Shown one piece after another: positions 23,683-25,698 of a stretch of DNA of 25,698 bases. The stretch is from the NCBI GenBank assembly GCA_014380545.1, contig JACMJP010000459.1:1-25698 (forward strand), written 5' to 3'. The first letter of the stretch is position 1. Each line of letters starts with the position of its first letter. The notes under the pieces were generated by a model. That model saw nothing but the letters and a program-made list of their open reading frames with translations, was not told the DNA's origin and searched no databases. This stretch comes from Chitinophagales bacterium. GTDB taxonomy: Bacteria; Bacteroidota; Bacteroidia; Chitinophagales; BACL12. Position numbers and translations under genes: made by a program.

Positions 23683-24111
23683 ATGTTCAACATTCGTGTC
23701 TACGGCTTATTGATAAAGAGCAACCATGTTTTAATTACTGATGAAGAAGTAAAAGGGAACATGATTACAAAATTTCCCGGTGGCGGATTGGAATTTGGCG
23801 AAGGAACGATTGACTGCCTGTTAAGGGAATTTAAAGAAGAATTAAACCTTGAAATAAAAATAACCAAACATTTATATACAACAGATTTTTTTGTTCAATC
23901 TATTTTTAAAGAAAACGAACAGGTGATCAGCATTTATTATTTAGCGGAAGAAATACATCCTGTTAATACACTGCAATCTTTTCCATATATTCATGAAAAT
24001 AAGCAAAACTTTTACTGGGTAAAATTAAATGCTTTAGATGCAGAAAAGTTTTTCTTCCCTATTGATAGGGAATTAATAAGAAGGATTAAAGAAAATATAA
24101 TATCTCTTTAA
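23683..24111 (+). CDS. NUDIX hydrolase
   Basis: 142 residues from the ATG at 23683. A longer frame from a TTG at 23632 would translate the heptamer repeat (FRVSNLVFRVS) and is rejected. The Nudix box is GGLEFGEGTIDCLLREFKEE (residues ~34-53). It has the metal-binding RExxEE core (Arg48, Glu49, Glu52, Glu53), with Asn55 where Gly is usual. The enzyme hydrolyses a nucleoside diphosphate linked to another group; the actual substrate is not predictable. It is soluble and cytoplasmic. The gene may be transcribed with the peroxiredoxin gene about 100 nt upstream, or from a promoter in the repeat-rich gap. It converges on the DUF4349 gene. Confidence 0.9.
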   Translation: MFNIRVYGLLIKSNHVLITDEEVKGNMITKFPGGGLEFGEGTIDCLLREFKEELNLEIKITKHLYTTDFFVQSIFKENEQVISIYYLAEEIHPVNTLQSFPYIHENKQNFYWVKLNALDAEKFFFPIDRELIRRIKENIISL

Positions 24112-24131
24112 TCCTTCAATTTTTATACAAA

Positions 24132-24962
24132 TTAAATTCTCACAAACTTTCTTTTCTTTTGCTGAAAGTATAAAAGAAAAGCTATAGAAGAACCTATTAG
24201 CAACAACGGCCAGATATTAGCCAACCCAATAAGAATAGACAAAATGATCTGCCAGCCATTTTGCAATCCATGTTTAAATTTTTCACCAAAGGTTATTACT
24301 TTTAATTCAGCAAGCACAACGGGTGGCGGGTAAAAAATGATAGTAAGTGAACTGAAAGATGTTTTATCTGTAAGATAATTTATGTGCCCCTGAGCACTTT
24401 CAATTTGCTGCCGCACATTCGTGAGCTCAGCTTCCACCTTCAGCATTTCTTCAATATTTTTTGCCTGCTTTAATAATTCAAAATATCTTGCTTCCACAGT
24501 TTGCATAGCTTTTATTCTTGCTTCAGTATCAATAAAATCTTCTGTAACATCTTTTGTAGTGATATTTTTTTTATCAAACTCACCCGCATTGGATGAAATT
24601 GCAGATAAAAAAGTATCAAAATTTTTGGCAGGAACTTTTACAGTAATAACATGCTCTTTTCTTTCTGACACTTCACGGATATTTTCTGATCCGATATATC
24701 CGTTTACTTTAGTAATTGTTTCTTTAATAAATTTTTCTGTTGCAATAATATCTGAAGTCTGAAAAGCAACTTCTCCCTCTTTAATTATTTTTCTCTGAAG
24801 GTTATAATTTGCTTCTTCAGACTCTACTGCAGATTGGCTTTGGCTCACCGGAGTAATAATAGATTTAAATTGTTCCTCATCTGAATTTTGTTCCTGAGAG
24901 TTTGTACTGCATGCAGCAACAAATATTGTTAAACATGCAAAAAGGATTGATGTAAATTTCAT
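24132..24962 (-). CDS. DUF4349 membrane-anchored lipoprotein
   Basis: 276 residues. The lipobox has Cys18 (FVAACS), followed by an acidic Gln/Ser linker. The DUF4349 domain spans ~58-265: RKIIKEGEVAFQTSDIIATE, GYIGSENIREVSERKEHVIT, VKVPAKNFDTFLSAI, then an Ala/Glu-rich coiled coil (~145-195, DTEARIKAMQTVEARYFELL), and a beta segment SFSSLTIIFYPP. A transmembrane helix lies at ~236-265, ending in a basic tail (QKKRKF). The family is widespread and its role is unknown. The coiled coil and two anchors suggest an envelope scaffold, which is inference. It converges on the NUDIX gene without an obvious terminator. Confidence 0.9.
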   Translation of the reverse strand: MKFTSILFACLTIFVAACSTNSQEQNSDEEQFKSIITPVSQSQSAVESEEANYNLQRKIIKEGEVAFQTSDIIATEKFIKETITKVNGYIGSENIREVSERKEHVITVKVPAKNFDTFLSAISSNAGEFDKKNITTKDVTEDFIDTEARIKAMQTVEARYFELLKQAKNIEEMLKVEAELTNVRQQIESAQGHINYLTDKTSFSSLTIIFYPPPVVLAELKVITFGEKFKHGLQNGWQIILSILIGLANIWPLLLIGSSIAFLLYFQQKKRKFVRI

Positions 24963-25149
24963 TTTAAGTGTTTTTAGATTGTTAGAAAATAAATTGCTGT
25001 GATGATTTCACAACAACACAGGAAAAGGATTCTTCATATTAATGCAGTGTAAATGAATGTAAAACAAAATGAAAAAAATCCAAGCTTATGGTAGAGACAT
25101 TTGGAAATAAAAACTTTTTAAGTTGTACTCTTTTAAAACAAAAATTCCC

Positions 25150-25182
25150 TTTGGTCAGAGGTATATCTATAGCGTAATTTTG
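25150..25182 (+). promoter_or_regulatory. Strong promoter match of the GH106-like gene
   Basis: TTTG (25150-25153), a 21-nt spacer, and TAATTTTG (25175-25182, exact TAnnTTTG). The best -33/-7 pair in the window. The -7 element ends 6 nt before the ATG at 25189, so the mRNA would have almost no 5' leader. Confidence 0.55.
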
Positions 25183-25188
25183 CGTTCA

Positions 25189-25698
25189 ATGAAATTACTC
25201 TCAACTGTTTTTTTCATCAGTGGCTTATTCCTGATCCTGTTTATGACCTGTAAACAAAATTCTGCTCATGTTAATGAAGAACCGGTTTTTTATTACACAT
25301 CATCAAAACCCATTACAAGGTGGTGGTGGTTCGCAACTGAAATAAAAAAACCCGATATTAAATCTCAGCTCGACTGGATGAAAGAGATGAATTTTGGCGG
25401 TGTGGAGATCTGCTGGTTATATCCATTATATCGATATCAAAAAATGTATGCTGAAAATTACAACCGCTATTATCCCATTGATACATCTGCTCAAAAATGG
25501 CTTAGTCCCGAATGGTCAGAGATGGTTGCTTATACAAAATCTTATGCTGACTCTATCGGATTATCCTGTGATTTTACTTTTGGAAGTGCATGGATCATCG
25601 CTGCAACCTATATTGATAAAGCACATAGTACACAAATTTATGGTGATACTTCTTTCAGGCAGGCTCTCACCTATGCATGGACTTATCCTGACACACAA
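25189..25698 (+). CDS. GH106-like glycoside hydrolase lipoprotein (partial, 3' end missing)
   Basis: The frame is open for 170 codons from ATG 25189 to the right edge. The N-terminus is a lipoprotein signal with Cys21 in the lipobox (FMTC). It then reads RWWWFATEIKKPDIKSQLDW (Arg44), MKEMNFGGVEICWLYP (Glu73), LSPEWSEMVAYTKSYADSIG, and FTFGSAWI. This order (RWWW, GGVEI, W...GL, D/FTxGSxW) is typical of the N-terminal catalytic barrel of family 106-like alpha-L-rhamnosidases, which release rhamnose from plant or microbial glycans. The catalytic residues of the family lie further on and are not visible here, so activity is an inference. Such genes are often in polysaccharide-use clusters; what follows lies outside the window. 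Confidence 0.8.
   Translation, partial: MKLLSTVFFISGLFLILFMTCKQNSAHVNEEPVFYYTSSKPITRWWWFATEIKKPDIKSQLDWMKEMNFGGVEICWLYPLYRYQKMYAENYNRYYPIDTSAQKWLSPEWSEMVAYTKSYADSIGLSCDFTFGSAWIIAATYIDKAHSTQIYGDTSFRQALTYAWTYPDTQ

Noticed and set aside
1..25698. tRNA or rRNA genes, CRISPR arrays, insertion sequences, prophage, defence systems or a toxin-antitoxin pair.
   Set aside because: I saw no cloverleaf, array, transposase, integrase, phage structural or recognised defence gene. The S74 protein has a T9SS signal and stands alone, so it is not evidence of a prophage.

Overview
This window looks like an ordinary stretch of an AT-rich Bacteroidota chromosome. Four proteins end in type IX secretion system (T9SS) type A sorting domains. 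SecD and SecF are fused into one protein. Several genes are preceded by the Bacteroidota -7 promoter element TAnnTTTG. Lipoproteins and families common in this phylum are frequent (DUF4142, DUF4349, CotH kinase, tail-fibre/S74 proteins, a GH106-like enzyme). I cannot place it below phylum from sequence alone. I saw no tRNA, rRNA, CRISPR array, insertion sequence, integrase or phage module.

Layout. Positions 1-90 are the tail of an upstream gene. Positions 259-2292 encode a secreted PKD-domain protein with a T9SS signal. Positions 2349-4834 (minus strand) encode a lipoprotein pair, an M43 pappalysin-like metalloprotease followed by a CotH-kinase-like protein. Positions 4982-5416 hold a DUF1801 gene broken by an in-frame TGA, followed by a chromate transporter (chrA), a small Cys-containing lipoprotein, a penicillin-acylase-family hydrolase and a small membrane protein. 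Positions 10163-11385 hold endonuclease III (nth) and a YdeI/OmdA-like protein. Positions 11685-13133 encode a tail-fibre/S74 chaperone-domain protein that also carries a T9SS signal. Then come a TMEM175-like channel, a short PAS protein, and (minus) a T9SS-exported thioredoxin-like protein. Positions 15648-18719 encode SecDF. The last third holds a DUF4142 lipoprotein (minus), an AlkZ-like winged-helix protein with a GNAT acetyltransferase, a T9SS-exported protein (minus), an aquaporin with an altered filter (minus), a peroxiredoxin, a NUDIX hydrolase, a DUF4349 lipoprotein (minus) and the start of a GH106-like lipoprotein that runs off the end.

How the genes fit together. Most genes are independent single genes or two-gene units separated by clear hairpin terminators. 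The common theme is the cell envelope: Sec-dependent export (SecDF), T9SS cargo, lipoproteins and membrane channels. DNA repair (nth, AlkZ-like) and peroxide defence (peroxiredoxin) are scattered between them. I found no convincing undescribed multi-gene system. The most interesting items are single-gene oddities: the TGA-interrupted DUF1801 gene, an S74 self-cleaving domain placed before a T9SS signal, an aquaporin with NPAV instead of NPAR, a nearly leaderless GH106-like gene, and short degenerate tandem repeats around the peroxiredoxin/NUDIX junction.
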